From: Fodinibius sp034521915
GTDB lineage: Bacteria; Bacteroidota; Rhodothermia; Balneolales; Balneolaceae
Assembly (NCBI RefSeq): GCF_034521915.1
Contig: NZ_JAXHLU010000016.1
Coordinates: 124,001-188,000 of the forward strand
Length of the DNA stretch: 64,000 bases
Reading direction: 5' to 3'
The translations under genes were made by a program, and so were the position numbers. This document shows positions 1 through 8,658 of this stretch, in pieces. The notes under the pieces were generated by a model. It did not search any database and was not told the origin of the DNA. It saw nothing but the letters and a program-made list of their open reading frames with translations. The number at the start of each line of letters is the position of its first letter. Positions within the stretch are counted from its first letter, which is position 1.

Positions 1-1311
1 AAGAGTGAGGAAGAGTCGATCATGGAGGATGCAATCGGCGGTAAAATTTCAGATTATCTGATTAAGCCGGTGAATCCCAACCAGATTGTGCTTACGGTCA
101 AGCGTATTCTGGAGCGACGCCGTATTCGCAACGAAAAGTTTGCACAGTCGTATCTGCGTAATTTCAATGAAATATCCGGGCGAATTCATGAAGAGACCGG
201 TTGGGAGGAATGGATTCAGATTTATAAGCAGCTTACACAATGGGATATCGATTTAGAGTCCGGCGATGAATCATTGCGTCAGGTGTTGGCTGACCAGTAT
301 CAGGAAGCCAACAAAATGTTTGGGCGATTTGTTGGACAGAATTATAAATCATGGCTCAGTCAATCCACGCCGCAGCGTCCGGCACTTTCTACGGATATTG
401 TAGGAGAATATGTTTTGCCACATGTTAAAAATGGTCAGACTACGCTCTTTTTGGTGATCGATTGTATGCGCTATGATCAATGGCTGTTGTTCCAAAATTT
501 GTTGAATGAAGATTATGCAATCGATACCGATTTCTATTATTCTATTCTTCCAACGGCAACCCCTTATTCGCGGAATGCAATTTTCTCGGGATTGTTTCCA
601 CTCGAAATTGAAGATGTATATCCCGATTTATGGAGTCAAGGTGAAGATGAGAGCTCTTTAAATAAGTTCGAGAAAGAATTGTTTATGAAGCAGCTAAGCC
701 GAAAGGGGATTGATAAAAAAGTGAAGTATGAAAAGGTATTGCGAACGGATGAAGGGAGAGATGTTGCTGATAATATCCACAATTATTTACAGGTTCCGCT
801 GAGTACATTTGTATATAATTTTGTAGATACACTGGTACATTCCCGGTCCGATTCGGATGTTTTGAAAGAAATAGCACCGGATGTACCTGCTTTCCGATCG
901 TTGACTAAAACCTGGTTCCAGCATTCTACGCTGTATGAAATCTTTAAACTCTTGGCCGATGAAGAAGTTGTGATTGTGGTAACGAGCGATCACGGCGCGG
1001 TAAGGGCCCTTCGTGATACAAAGGTGTACGGTGATCGAGAAACATCTACGAGTCTGCGATACAAATACGGCCGAAATTTATCAGCTAATGATGATGCAGC
1101 CCTGTTTATTGAAGATCCTGCCGAATACAAATTGCCAACGCCGGGGCACGCCAATAACTATATTATTGCCAAAGAGGATTACTACTTTGTATATCCCACT
1201 AATTATCACCGTTATCAGAATCGCTATCGGGATTCCTTTTTGCACGGCGGAACGAGTATGGAAGAAATGATTTTGCCTATTTCCACGTTGCGCCCGAAGT
1301 CGAAGTTGTGA
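1..1311 (+). CDS. porX: PorX-type response regulator, C-terminal part (5' end outside window)
   Basis: The reading frame is open from the first base, so this is the 3' part of a longer gene. The first visible residues are the end of a receiver domain: the conserved Lys-Pro of the last strand lies in DYLIKPVNPNQI. A helical linker follows, then a PglZ/alkaline-phosphatase-like domain with LFLVIDCMRYDQW, VTSDHGAVR and a late GHANN metal site. Receiver plus PglZ is the architecture of PorX, which in Bacteroidota controls type IX secretion genes and whose PglZ domain is a zinc-dependent phosphodiesterase. tsaE follows 50-60 bases downstream, a common pairing in this group. No type IX secretion gene is visible here, so the regulated genes are unknown. 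Confidence 0.88.
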   Translation, partial: KSEEESIMEDAIGGKISDYLIKPVNPNQIVLTVKRILERRRIRNEKFAQSYLRNFNEISGRIHEETGWEEWIQIYKQLTQWDIDLESGDESLRQVLADQYQEANKMFGRFVGQNYKSWLSQSTPQRPALSTDIVGEYVLPHVKNGQTTLFLVIDCMRYDQWLLFQNLLNEDYAIDTDFYYSILPTATPYSRNAIFSGLFPLEIEDVYPDLWSQGEDESSLNKFEKELFMKQLSRKGIDKKVKYEKVLRTDEGRDVADNIHNYLQVPLSTFVYNFVDTLVHSRSDSDVLKEIAPDVPAFRSLTKTWFQHSTLYEIFKLLADEEVVIVVTSDHGAVRALRDTKVYGDRETSTSLRYKYGRNLSANDDAALFIEDPAEYKLPTPGHANNYIIAKEDYYFVYPTNYHRYQNRYRDSFLHGGTSMEEMILPISTLRPKSKL

Positions 1312-1368
1312 TAGATTTCTCACCCAAGAGCTTGTATCTTCTTACTCTTTTTGGATTAATAGGTGTTT

Positions 1369-1797
1369 ATGGAAAAGGAATTTACAACGTCATCTCCTGA
1401 CGAAACTATTACCAGGGGAAAAGAATTTGTTGCTACTTTAGATATCGGTGATATTGTTTGCCTTCAGGGTGATCTTGGGGCTGGAAAAACGCACTTTGTA
1501 AAGGGAATGGCGGAAGGATTGGGGATTGACAGTAATGATGTTAGTTCACCTACTTTTACTCTCATTAATGAGTATCATGGTGATCAGTTGCTCTATCATT
1601 TTGATTGCTATCGGATGGAATCTCCTCGAGAGGCTCTTGAAATAGGAGCCGAAGAATATTTTTTCGGGGATGGAATTACCGTAATCGAATGGCCGGAGCG
1701 AATTGAATCACTCTTACCACCGGAGGCTATCTGGATTTCCATTGAAGCACCTGACAAGAATACCCGAAAATTTGTCATTAGAAAAAGGGAGTCGTAA
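1369..1797 (+). CDS. tsaE: tRNA threonylcarbamoyladenosine biosynthesis ATPase TsaE
   Basis: TsaE is the small ATPase that works with TsaB and TsaD to form the t6A37 modification on ANN-decoding tRNAs. The protein has about 142 residues, normal for the family. It carries a Walker A motif GDLGAGKTHF near residue 33, the switch sequence SSPTFTLINEY, and the late EWPERI motif. A GTG two codons upstream (1363) could also start translation; the ATG at 1369 is chosen because the family normally begins close to this point. It lies just downstream of porX on the same strand. Confidence 0.93.
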   Translation: MEKEFTTSSPDETITRGKEFVATLDIGDIVCLQGDLGAGKTHFVKGMAEGLGIDSNDVSSPTFTLINEYHGDQLLYHFDCYRMESPREALEIGAEEYFFGDGITVIEWPERIESLLPPEAIWISIEAPDKNTRKFVIRKRES

Positions 1798-1816
1798 TCC
1801 CGTATATTGTGCGACC

Positions 1817-2098
1817 ATGGCAACGAAAAAAAGACTTCCATATCGCTTAGATCGACTGCCGGTTATATATCCGTATAACCGACGAGCGGATAATAATATC
1901 CAGCTTGGAGATCTGGTTTACTATGGGCCGTGTCCCGAGTATTACGGGATTGGTGAAGTGGTTCGGTCGTTTGATAATTATTGTATTGTTGATTTTCGAC
2001 GGACCGGCGAACTTAATATCGAGAAAGATGCTATGGCTATGAAATACTTGATTCCCATCCACAAATTAAATTTGGGGCATATCTTAAAAAGTACGTAA
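1817..2098 (+). CDS. small conserved hypothetical protein, SH3-like barrel candidate
   Basis: A 93-residue basic protein starting at ATG 1817, 19 bases after the tsaE stop. The open frame extends upstream into tsaE, but that part is only a shadow of tsaE. The N-terminus is basic (MATKKRLPYRLDR). Residues 28-65 read as short strands (LGDLVYYG, GIGEVVR, YCIVDFR) in the pattern of a small KOW/SH3-like barrel such as CarD-type or DUF3553 modules. I do not recognise a named family. Nucleic-acid binding is an inference from charge and fold pattern only. Confidence 0.65.
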   Translation: MATKKRLPYRLDRLPVIYPYNRRADNNIQLGDLVYYGPCPEYYGIGEVVRSFDNYCIVDFRRTGELNIEKDAMAMKYLIPIHKLNLGHILKST

Positions 2099-2105
2099 TA
2101 TATTC

Positions 2106-2305
2106 GAGAGGACTTTCAAAACCTTCCTGTCATCGCGAATGTAATGCGGCCTGCCTGCGCGGAGCCTTATATAAAATATGGACTATTATGTCATATTAGC
2201 TTCGGCATAGGCAGGCGATCCCCTTTTTACCAGTTTTGATCGAGAGATTGCTTCTAAGACTTGCAATGACAAGCTTGATTTTCTGAGTTTTGCAAAGGCC
2301 TCTAC
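2106..2305. repeat. palindromic intergenic element, copy 1 (MITE-like)
   Basis: About 200 bases between the small gene ending at 2098 and the symporter gene. The outer arms are inverted: GACTTTCAAAACC with TGTCATCGCG at the left, and the complement of GGCCTTTGCAAAAC with TGTCATTGC at the right. A 68-base imperfect hairpin core lies at 2149-2216, opening with GCCTGCCTGCGCGGAGCC and closing with CTTCGGCATAGGCAGGC. A second copy lies at about 34558-34783. It fills most of the 252-base gap 2099-2350, and I see no protein in it. Confidence 0.8.
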
Positions 2306-2350
2306 GAATCTGATACTATTACTCTGTTGCCGAATCGGGATTATTCAGCT

Positions 2351-3793
2351 TTATTTCAGCATCTCATCTTTTGCAAAATCGGTTTCTTCCAATAGATCTC
2401 CGTCTTTTTTCTTACCAAATATCCACAATATAATGCTCGCGGTCAGCCCCGGGTAAAATGGTTCGATTCCCAGATAAGTATAATTGTACATGCCTTCGCT
2501 GGTAATGGTGCCCAGAATAAGCCAGGATAATGATACGCCAATACTGCCAATCATAGTGGGGAGCACCCATTTTTTTCTGAGTGTGAAAAATCGAAGGTAG
2601 ACGCCCATAATGGGGATCAGCAGGCCGGGAATCATTACTGAACCGATAACATACCACAAGTCAATAACACTGGGATAAATGATGATTAACAAGATCCCCA
2701 GCAAGGCAGCAGCAAGCGTGCTAATTCGAGTTAGCGTATTGTTTTGCGTATTTGGGAAAATCTTTACCAGCAGGTCGCGGCCAAGTGTTTGTCCGGATAA
2801 AAACAAATAACTGTCAAGTGTTGACATGATGGTAGCCAGCAGTGCTACAAAGAACAGGCCTTTCAATCCGATGGGTAAAATTTCGTTGGCCAGGTAGGGG
2901 TAAACCATGATGGGTTCAGCTAAGGAATCCCCCAAAATAGCAAAGCCGTACATTCCGCTAAAAACGGTCAGGAAGTCAAACACAGACCATAACAAGATGG
3001 AAATAAAAATTCCTTTTTTGGCGGTTTTGGGGGATTTTGCTGCCGCAGCGCGCTGATGAAAGCTGGGATCCACAAAAGTCCACAGGGCTATAAAAAACCA
3101 AACAAGAATATATTGGATGTCTTGGCCGCCGGTGATATCTCTGAAGTCGGGTGGTACAAAAGACCATAACGCTCCAAATCCTCCGAATTCCATTCCGGCA
3201 AAAATAATCAAAACCGTAAATCCACCGAACATCAGAGCAATTTGCAGCATATCGGTATGGACGACAGCATTAAATCCCCCAAAGATAACGTAAGCAACCG
3301 AAAATAGAGCTACGGCGCTGGCATACCACAGAAAGTGTCCGGCCCCTCCGGTAAGGTACTGAAAAATTAATCCGAGCATGAGAATGTAGGGAGCAGGACT
3401 TACGAGAATAAAAATAGGGATGGCAGAGAAGCGGCCGGCGGTATCTCCATAGAAATTACCAACGGCTTCGGGCAGTGAAAGGGCTTTATTCATGCGTATT
3501 TTTCCGGCAAGCAGCCAGGCAAAAAGAGCCGAAAAAACATAGAACGGAAATCCCAAAATAAGCCAGGTAGAGATCCCATTTTGATAGCTGTATTCGCCGA
3601 TGCCAAGGATGCCTCCATACCACGTTGAGACCAGCGTGGCTACAAAAGCAGCCAGGCTCATTTTTCGGCCCGATAGTAAAAATGACTCCTCATCGGTTTC
3701 TTCCCAGTCGCGTTGCCAGGTCAGATAAACCAAGAGTGCAAAATAACTTAGAATCAGGCTCCAATCGAACAGCGTAAATTGTAGTTCAGTCAA
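2351..3793 (-). CDS. sodium:solute symporter (SSS family)
   Basis: A 480-residue integral inner-membrane protein with about 13 hydrophobic helices, the length and layout of the sodium/solute symporter (SSS, TC 2.A.21) family. After a short N-terminal helix comes the LSGRKMSLAAF segment, then WYGGILGIGEYSYQNG, matching the SSS core where the sodium site lies. The FGGFNAVVHTDMLQ segment near residue 170 is also typical. The hydrophilic C-terminus ends in KKDGDLLEETDFAKDEMLK. The substrate cannot be told from sequence; the family carries sugars, amino acids, vitamins and organic acids. It stands alone on the minus strand, 54 bases upstream of thiN. Confidence 0.9.
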   Translation of the reverse strand: MTELQFTLFDWSLILSYFALLVYLTWQRDWEETDEESFLLSGRKMSLAAFVATLVSTWYGGILGIGEYSYQNGISTWLILGFPFYVFSALFAWLLAGKIRMNKALSLPEAVGNFYGDTAGRFSAIPIFILVSPAPYILMLGLIFQYLTGGAGHFLWYASAVALFSVAYVIFGGFNAVVHTDMLQIALMFGGFTVLIIFAGMEFGGFGALWSFVPPDFRDITGGQDIQYILVWFFIALWTFVDPSFHQRAAAAKSPKTAKKGIFISILLWSVFDFLTVFSGMYGFAILGDSLAEPIMVYPYLANEILPIGLKGLFFVALLATIMSTLDSYLFLSGQTLGRDLLVKIFPNTQNNTLTRISTLAAALLGILLIIIYPSVIDLWYVIGSVMIPGLLIPIMGVYLRFFTLRKKWVLPTMIGSIGVSLSWLILGTITSEGMYNYTYLGIEPFYPGLTASIILWIFGKKKDGDLLEETDFAKDEMLK

Positions 3794-3847
3794 CGATCAA
3801 TAATTTTTTTAAAAATGGGTGAAAGATATCTGAATAAGGGTAGGCGG

Positions 3848-4474
3848 TCAATTGTTATTATGTTTCACAAACATCAACAGGTCGCCCTTTTTATGAGTGA
3901 TCTGCACGGGGTTTGCTACGACTTCATTGGAGGATCCGTCTCGCACCCCATTTTTAATAAATTCATTATCGAGCGGATATTTTAACCCTTGGGTGGTAAT
4001 GCCGGTCACTTTTCCCGAAAGTGGAAATAGCGACAGCTGTGTTCCAATAGTAAAATTATCTGCAAAAGTTGGAGGTAGTAGTCTAGTCTCACCAAAATTA
4101 TCAGCTATTCGAATTTGCTGGAATTGAGGAGAAAATTGTTTAAGAACGGATAAGTTTTTGAGTGTTTGATCAAGACGATGTCCGGTAGCACCTAAAATAT
4201 AGATATGTGTCCCGTTCTCTTTCAGGGCATGCTGCAGGGCCTTTTCCAAATCGTTGTACTCCTGGTTTGGCCGAAAGATAACTTCGGATTTTTCCTTTTC
4301 TGATCCGTTATAGCTATCCAGATCTCCAATGATTACATCGGGTGTGGCACCCAGTTTCTGCGCTATATTGGCTCCCCCATCAGCGGCAATAAAGTAATCT
4401 GTTTTCGCTCGATATTTGTTAAATAATTGTTCTGATGGCGGACTGCCATTACAGAGAATTAAAATCGATTTCAT
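3848..4474 (-). CDS. thiN: thiamine diphosphokinase
   Basis: Transfers diphosphate from ATP to thiamine to make thiamine diphosphate. The protein has 208 residues. It contains FIAADGGANIAQKLG and PDVIIGDLDS, the nucleotide- and metal-binding segments of thiamine pyrophosphokinases, then the PNQEYNDLEKALQHA and LGATGHRLDQTLKNL motifs, and a C-terminal beta domain where GLKYPL and GSSNEV recur in the family. I saw no TPP riboswitch upstream. The upstream region separates it from nrnA, which runs the other way. Confidence 0.92.
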   Translation of the reverse strand: MKSILILCNGSPPSEQLFNKYRAKTDYFIAADGGANIAQKLGATPDVIIGDLDSYNGSEKEKSEVIFRPNQEYNDLEKALQHALKENGTHIYILGATGHRLDQTLKNLSVLKQFSPQFQQIRIADNFGETRLLPPTFADNFTIGTQLSLFPLSGKVTGITTQGLKYPLDNEFIKNGVRDGSSNEVVANPVQITHKKGDLLMFVKHNNN

Positions 4475-4621
4475 GAAAAATGCCTTTAAATGATTTTAAC
4501 GCTGATTTATACGTTATAATACAGTAAAAAGAAGTAAGATTTTACCGATAAAAAAATATTGCTTTCTTCAAAGCTATCTACCATTTTATTAAGCTTATTT
4601 TTCGCGCTATAAACAGCTATT

Positions 4622-5605
4622 ATGTTTGAAGAACTCATCCAAAAACTGCAAGAATTCGACACCGTGGGTGTTTTTTCGCATATCCGTCCCGACGGTGACT
4701 GCATTGGTGCCCAAGTGGCGGCCTGCCTTTGGTTAGAAAAGAATGGAGTAAATGCTATTGGATTTAATGATGATGATGTTCCATTAAATTTGCAGTGGCT
4801 TGCCGATTTTTATCCCATCCAAAAGCCGAATGAAAAATTACTAAATAAATGTGATGCATTTTTAGTGTTGGACGGAAATTCTCCGAAGCGTTTTGGCAGT
4901 TATTCTGATTACATTCAGGACTATCCAAAGCCTTCGTTTATGGTCGATCATCATCCCGATCCCCATGATGGCTTTGACTTGAGTATCTCTGTTGAGGAGG
5001 CCTCATCAACATGTGAACTTATCTTTCACCTCTTTCTGCAAAATGATATCTCACAGGTAGATGAGAAGGTGGCGAAAGCACTTTATACCGGCATTTTGAC
5101 GGATACCGGCTCGCTGCAATACGACAGCGTTACCCCCGAAACCATGAACATCGCTTCGGAATTATTACGGCTTGGTGAGTTTCGTCCCAATGAGGTGGCC
5201 GAAAGGGTGTTTTCCAACAAGAGTTTAAACCAGCTGCATTTGCTTAGCAAGGCGATGAGCACAATTGAGCTATTTGAGGACAATCAGATAGCCATTATGT
5301 ACGTTACCAAAGAAATGCTGGAAGAAACCAATACTACCAACGACGATTGCGAAGGATTTGTAGCCTATCCGCTTAGCGTAACCGGTATAAAAGCCGCGAT
5401 ATTGTTTAAGGCATTGGGCGATGGCGTTAAAATGAGTCTTCGCTCAAAGAGCAATGATGTTGACGTTAATAAATGGGCACGCAAAGTAGGGGGCGGAGGT
5501 CATAAAAAGGCATCGGGTGCTTGGCATCCGGGACCGCTCGAAAAAGCGATCGAAGACTTGGTGGAGATTGGCGCAGAACAGCTTGTTAGCGTAGATAAGT
5601 CGTAA
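4622..5605 (+). CDS. nrnA: bifunctional oligoribonuclease/PAP phosphatase NrnA (DHH family)
   Basis: A DHH/DHHA1 phosphoesterase of 327 residues. NrnA degrades very short RNAs (nanoRNA) and, in several lineages, dephosphorylates 3'-phosphoadenosine 5'-phosphate, a by-product of sulfate assimilation. Motifs visible in order: HIRPDGDCIGAQ near residue 20 (metal site), LDGNSP, MVDHHPDPHDGF (the DHH signature) near residue 106, TGILTDTGSLQY, and the DHHA1 glycine loop GGGGHKKASGAW near the C-terminus. The cysH gene 2.4 kb downstream fits a PAP role but does not prove it. It is 19 bases upstream of the HtrA gene. Confidence 0.92.
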   Translation: MFEELIQKLQEFDTVGVFSHIRPDGDCIGAQVAACLWLEKNGVNAIGFNDDDVPLNLQWLADFYPIQKPNEKLLNKCDAFLVLDGNSPKRFGSYSDYIQDYPKPSFMVDHHPDPHDGFDLSISVEEASSTCELIFHLFLQNDISQVDEKVAKALYTGILTDTGSLQYDSVTPETMNIASELLRLGEFRPNEVAERVFSNKSLNQLHLLSKAMSTIELFEDNQIAIMYVTKEMLEETNTTNDDCEGFVAYPLSVTGIKAAILFKALGDGVKMSLRSKSNDVDVNKWARKVGGGGHKKASGAWHPGPLEKAIEDLVEIGAEQLVSVDKS

Positions 5606-5624
5606 CAAATTTGGTTCCATCTTA

Positions 5625-6884
5625 ATGATTAAGCAATCCGTTTTAAGTATAGCGGTAATTCTGTCTGTTTTAGTGGCAGGATGTTTAGATAAACAACGTC
5701 ATTCTCAGTCGAGCAGCAAATCTCAATCAACAGAAGCATTCGGAGCGAGCATTTCTGCCATTATCGGTGATTCTATGGCTACTGCTGAACCTGCCGTTCC
5801 TGTTCGTGATGAAAGCAGATATCAGCAGTCGATCGAAGATTCCCAAAATCCCAATGAGCAGATAAGTACCAGCCGCCAAACAGCTATCACCAGAGCAGTG
5901 AAGAAAGTAAGTCCGGCTGTAGTAAGTATTACTGTGACAGAAATGGTACAGGGCGGACGCCGATTAGAGTTTAGTGAATATTATAATCGATTTGTTCCGG
6001 TACCTATCGAGCGTGAGGTTAGTAGTATGGGGTCCGGATTTATTATTAGTTCGGATGGATTGGTGATTACCAATCAGCATGTGGCTAACCGGCAGGCCAA
6101 ACGAGTGGTCGTTTCTCTGCCTGATGGTTCGCAATATGAGGCCAAAGTGCTTGGCGAAGATGAGCTTGCTGACTTGGCGTTACTAAAGATTCAATCCGAG
6201 AAATCCTTACCTACAATAGAATTTGGCAATTCTGACAGCGTGTTAGTTGGTGAATGGTCGCTGGCGGTAGGAAATCCGTTTGGGCTTTTTGAGTCGGCCA
6301 AACCATCGGTGACAGTAGGAGTGGTTAGTGCGGTAAATCGTGATTTTCGCCCCAATCCCAATGAACCGCGTGTATATATTGATATGATTCAAACCGATGC
6401 CGCTATTAACCGGGGCAATTCAGGGGGACCTTTGGTAGATAGTGAGGGGAAGGTAATTGGGGTAAATACCTTTATTTTTACGGGCGGTACCAGCGGTGGT
6501 AATGTGGGGCTCGGTTTCGCAATTCCCAGCAACCGGGTTCAAAAAATTATAAAGCAGCTTTCCACTGCCGGAGAGGTTACATTATCGTATGATCCCGGCT
6601 TTAGCACTGTTGAAATGACCCGTCAATTGGTGTTGAAATACAATTTGCCGGCAACACGCGGATTATTAGTAAATAGTGTAAATAAAGATGGTCCGGCGTT
6701 TGAGGCGGGAATTGTTCCGGGCGATATTATTTTGAAAATCGGGGATGAGCGAATACAAAGTAAAATGCATGCCCAAGCCCTTTTCAGGGAGTATCAAGAA
6801 GGGGATTCTATGCGGGTAGAATTATACCGCAAAGGAGATCGCTATGAAACGAAGATGTATCTGCGCAAAAAAGTGAAGGAATAA
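5625..6884 (+). CDS. HtrA/DegP-like serine protease, lipoprotein
   Basis: A 419-residue periplasmic quality-control protease. The N-terminus is a lipoprotein signal with lipobox VAGC (Cys20), so it is probably membrane-anchored, followed by a Ser/Gln-rich linker to about residue 85. The trypsin-like domain has the full triad: His152 in ITNQHVAN, Asp183 in ELADLALL and Ser266 in NRGNSGGPLV. One PDZ domain follows (about 320-415; GLLVNSVNKDGPA). DegP normally has two PDZ domains, so this single-PDZ form is closer to DegS/HtrA-like enzymes. The gene begins 19 bases after nrnA and ends before a run of hairpins. Confidence 0.92.
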   Translation: MIKQSVLSIAVILSVLVAGCLDKQRHSQSSSKSQSTEAFGASISAIIGDSMATAEPAVPVRDESRYQQSIEDSQNPNEQISTSRQTAITRAVKKVSPAVVSITVTEMVQGGRRLEFSEYYNRFVPVPIEREVSSMGSGFIISSDGLVITNQHVANRQAKRVVVSLPDGSQYEAKVLGEDELADLALLKIQSEKSLPTIEFGNSDSVLVGEWSLAVGNPFGLFESAKPSVTVGVVSAVNRDFRPNPNEPRVYIDMIQTDAAINRGNSGGPLVDSEGKVIGVNTFIFTGGTSGGNVGLGFAIPSNRVQKIIKQLSTAGEVTLSYDPGFSTVEMTRQLVLKYNLPATRGLLVNSVNKDGPAFEAGIVPGDIILKIGDERIQSKMHAQALFREYQEGDSMRVELYRKGDRYETKMYLRKKVKE

Positions 6885-6893
6885 ATGTTTTAA

Positions 6894-6937
6894 TTATATT
6901 CAGCCCACCAATGAATTAGTGGGCTAAATATAATTTT
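6894..6937 (+). terminator. terminator after the HtrA gene
   Basis: A long stem-loop: TTATATT and AGCCCAC on the left pair with GTGGGCT and AATATAA on the right, with a T4 run after it. It starts ten bases after the HtrA stop codon. Confidence 0.75.
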
Positions 6938-6940
6938 GGG

Positions 6941-6963
6941 AAGCTCGCTTAAGCGAGCTTTTA
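6941..6963. terminator. perfect 20-base palindrome, second terminator candidate
   Basis: AAGCTCGCTTAAGCGAGCTT is a perfect palindrome. It is followed on the plus strand by two more T residues and starts seven bases after the previous hairpin's T run (four after it ends). It probably acts as a backup terminator and may work from both sides. Confidence 0.55.
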
Positions 6964-6975
6964 ACAATTAGAATC

Positions 6976-6999
6976 AGCCTGATGATTTATCTTCAGGCT
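6976..6999. other. third hairpin of the 6885-7194 gap
   Basis: AGCCTGA pairs with TCAGGCT around a ten-base loop, with no T run. The rest of the 310-base gap to 7194 holds no open frame of note and no other feature I can support. Confidence 0.45.
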
Positions 7000-7194
7000 A
7001 GTTGGCATAGCGATTTAAAACTCAACACTTGCTCTACCTGTGGCTGGTCTAAGAAAGGATATATCAATTCGATTTCAATAAGTTTATTATAGGTTAAGAT
7101 GCGATTGACTCTTATTTTGATAAATTAATAGGCATTAAAAGTCAGTCTGCAGAACTCTGGTTGGGAGTTACCTGCGCATTCTAAAAATTGATTA

Positions 7195-7950
7195 TTACTT
7201 CCTGTTCAAAAAATTTTCTACTCGCTCTTCGTGGAGATCGCTTTCCCAAAATTTTGCAAAGGAATCCAGTTCAGCTTCGATGGCTTTCCAACGCGCCTGG
7301 GTGATACGCATGGCGCCCTCTTTTAGATTTTTAATGAATGGGCGATCATTTTTCGTAAGATTTTGAGCTCGCTCCCAGATCTCATCTTGCCAGTCACTAC
7401 TTTCTGTTATATGATCAATAAGATTGTGCCGGAGAGCAGTTTGGGACTCCACTACCTTTGCCTCGGCCAGCCAAAGCAGGGCGGTAGAACGGCCAATCTT
7501 TTCCACTAAACGAGTGAGCCCACCCCAGCCCGGCGGTAAATAGAATTTACCTTGTGTAAATCCAAAAGTGGCACCTGGGGCGGCCATTCGAAAGTCGAAA
7601 GCCAGCATCATTTCGCAGCCGCCTCCATAGGCTGCTCCGTTAATAGCGGCAATAGTCCAACAGGGCAGTTGTTCAATACGTTTTAAAATAGTAAGCATGC
7701 GCCGGGCCATTGGTTTTGCTTCCTCTGCTGTTTTGATGGTGTGGAACTCTTGCAGGTCGCCACCGGAGACAAAGGTTTTTTGGCCTGATCCCGATAAAAT
7801 AAAACACCGAATGTTGGAATCCTGCTCGAGTTCGTCGAGCAGATTTTCAAGTTCATCCATGACTGCAAAGTTGATGGCATTGTGTGATTCGGGTCGATGG
7901 ATAGTGGCTTGACAAATATGGTTTTTCTGTTCGACTTTTAGAACGCTCAC
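7195..7950 (-). CDS. enoyl-CoA hydratase/isomerase (crotonase) family protein
   Basis: A 251-residue crotonase-fold enzyme acting on acyl-CoA esters, with a GTG start. The oxyanion-hole segments are present (SGSGQKTFVSGGDLQEF near residue 60 and NGAAYGGGCEMMLAFDFR near residue 110). The first catalytic Glu of enoyl-CoA hydratases is kept in GGGCE. At the place of the second (QPE in classical enzymes) the sequence reads TQGKFYLPPGWGG, so the second Glu is missing. This argues against simple hydratase chemistry and leaves isomerase, decarboxylase or thioesterase as options. It diverges from cysH with less than 50 bases between start codons. Confidence 0.85.
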   Translation of the reverse strand: MSVLKVEQKNHICQATIHRPESHNAINFAVMDELENLLDELEQDSNIRCFILSGSGQKTFVSGGDLQEFHTIKTAEEAKPMARRMLTILKRIEQLPCWTIAAINGAAYGGGCEMMLAFDFRMAAPGATFGFTQGKFYLPPGWGGLTRLVEKIGRSTALLWLAEAKVVESQTALRHNLIDHITESSDWQDEIWERAQNLTKNDRPFIKNLKEGAMRITQARWKAIEAELDSFAKFWESDLHEERVENFLNRK

Positions 7951-7997
7951 TGTTAGTTTATGCTTTGTTTAAAATTAGGGACCAAACACGAATCTAT

Positions 7998-8654
7998 ATG
8001 TATCTTGTCAATAAAGAAAAGATAAATCGATCGCTTTCGGCAAAAATTGTTGATGCACGTGTAGCCCAGGTATTTAATACGTTTAAGGATGTGCTTGTAA
8101 CGTCGTCATTTGGTACCACTTCGTCTGTACTGCTGCATTTGGTAAGCCGAATAAAGCCCGGTTGTCCTATCTACTTTATTGATACCGGGTACCATTTCGA
8201 GGAAACTATTGCTTACAAGGAGCGACTAATACGCCTGCTGGATTTAAATGTAATTGACCTTCGCCCCGACCCGGCCCAACATGCTCATACCTTTAAAGAG
8301 GAGCTTTGGGCAGATAATCCTGACAAGTGTTGCGATATTAACAAGGTTGAGCCACTGGATCGTGTTAAAGATAAATACAAGATTTGGATGTCCGGGCTCA
8401 TCGGTTTTCAGAATCGTTACCGCAAGAGCTTGCCTATTATGGATGATGATAACGAGCTTATCAAGTTCTATCCGCTTATCGACTGGAATTCATCACTGGT
8501 GGAAGAATACATAGAAAGCCACGGCTTGCCAGAGCATCCCCTGAAAGAAAAGGGCTTTCATTCGGTTGGCTGTACCCACTGTACCTCTAAAGGCAAAGGT
8601 CGTAATGGCCGCTGGAATGATCTATCGAAAACCGAGTGTGGCTTGCATCGCTGA
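7998..8654 (+). CDS. cysH: phosphoadenylyl/adenylyl-sulfate reductase
   Basis: Reduces activated sulfate (APS or PAPS) to sulfite in assimilatory sulfate reduction. The protein has 218 residues from ATG 7998; an in-frame TTG at 7965 is possible but adds poorly conserved residues. The PP-loop region reads VTSSFGTTSSVLLHL. Four cysteines in the pattern CC (DKCCDINK) and CxxC (VGCTHCTSKG) would bind a 4Fe-4S cluster, which marks the APS-reductase subgroup. The catalytic Cys lies in KTECGLHR at the C-terminus. It ends four bases before the convergent cutA gene. Confidence 0.9.
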   Translation: MYLVNKEKINRSLSAKIVDARVAQVFNTFKDVLVTSSFGTTSSVLLHLVSRIKPGCPIYFIDTGYHFEETIAYKERLIRLLDLNVIDLRPDPAQHAHTFKEELWADNPDKCCDINKVEPLDRVKDKYKIWMSGLIGFQNRYRKSLPIMDDDNELIKFYPLIDWNSSLVEEYIESHGLPEHPLKEKGFHSVGCTHCTSKGKGRNGRWNDLSKTECGLHR

Positions 8655-8658
8655 TGGA

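Noticed and set aside
1703..1816. Upstream extension of the small protein at 1817
   Set aside because: It overlaps the end of tsaE in another frame and has no coding character of its own.
4475..4621. TPP riboswitch controlling thiN
   Set aside because: No CTGAGA or matching conserved loops were found in the gap on either strand.
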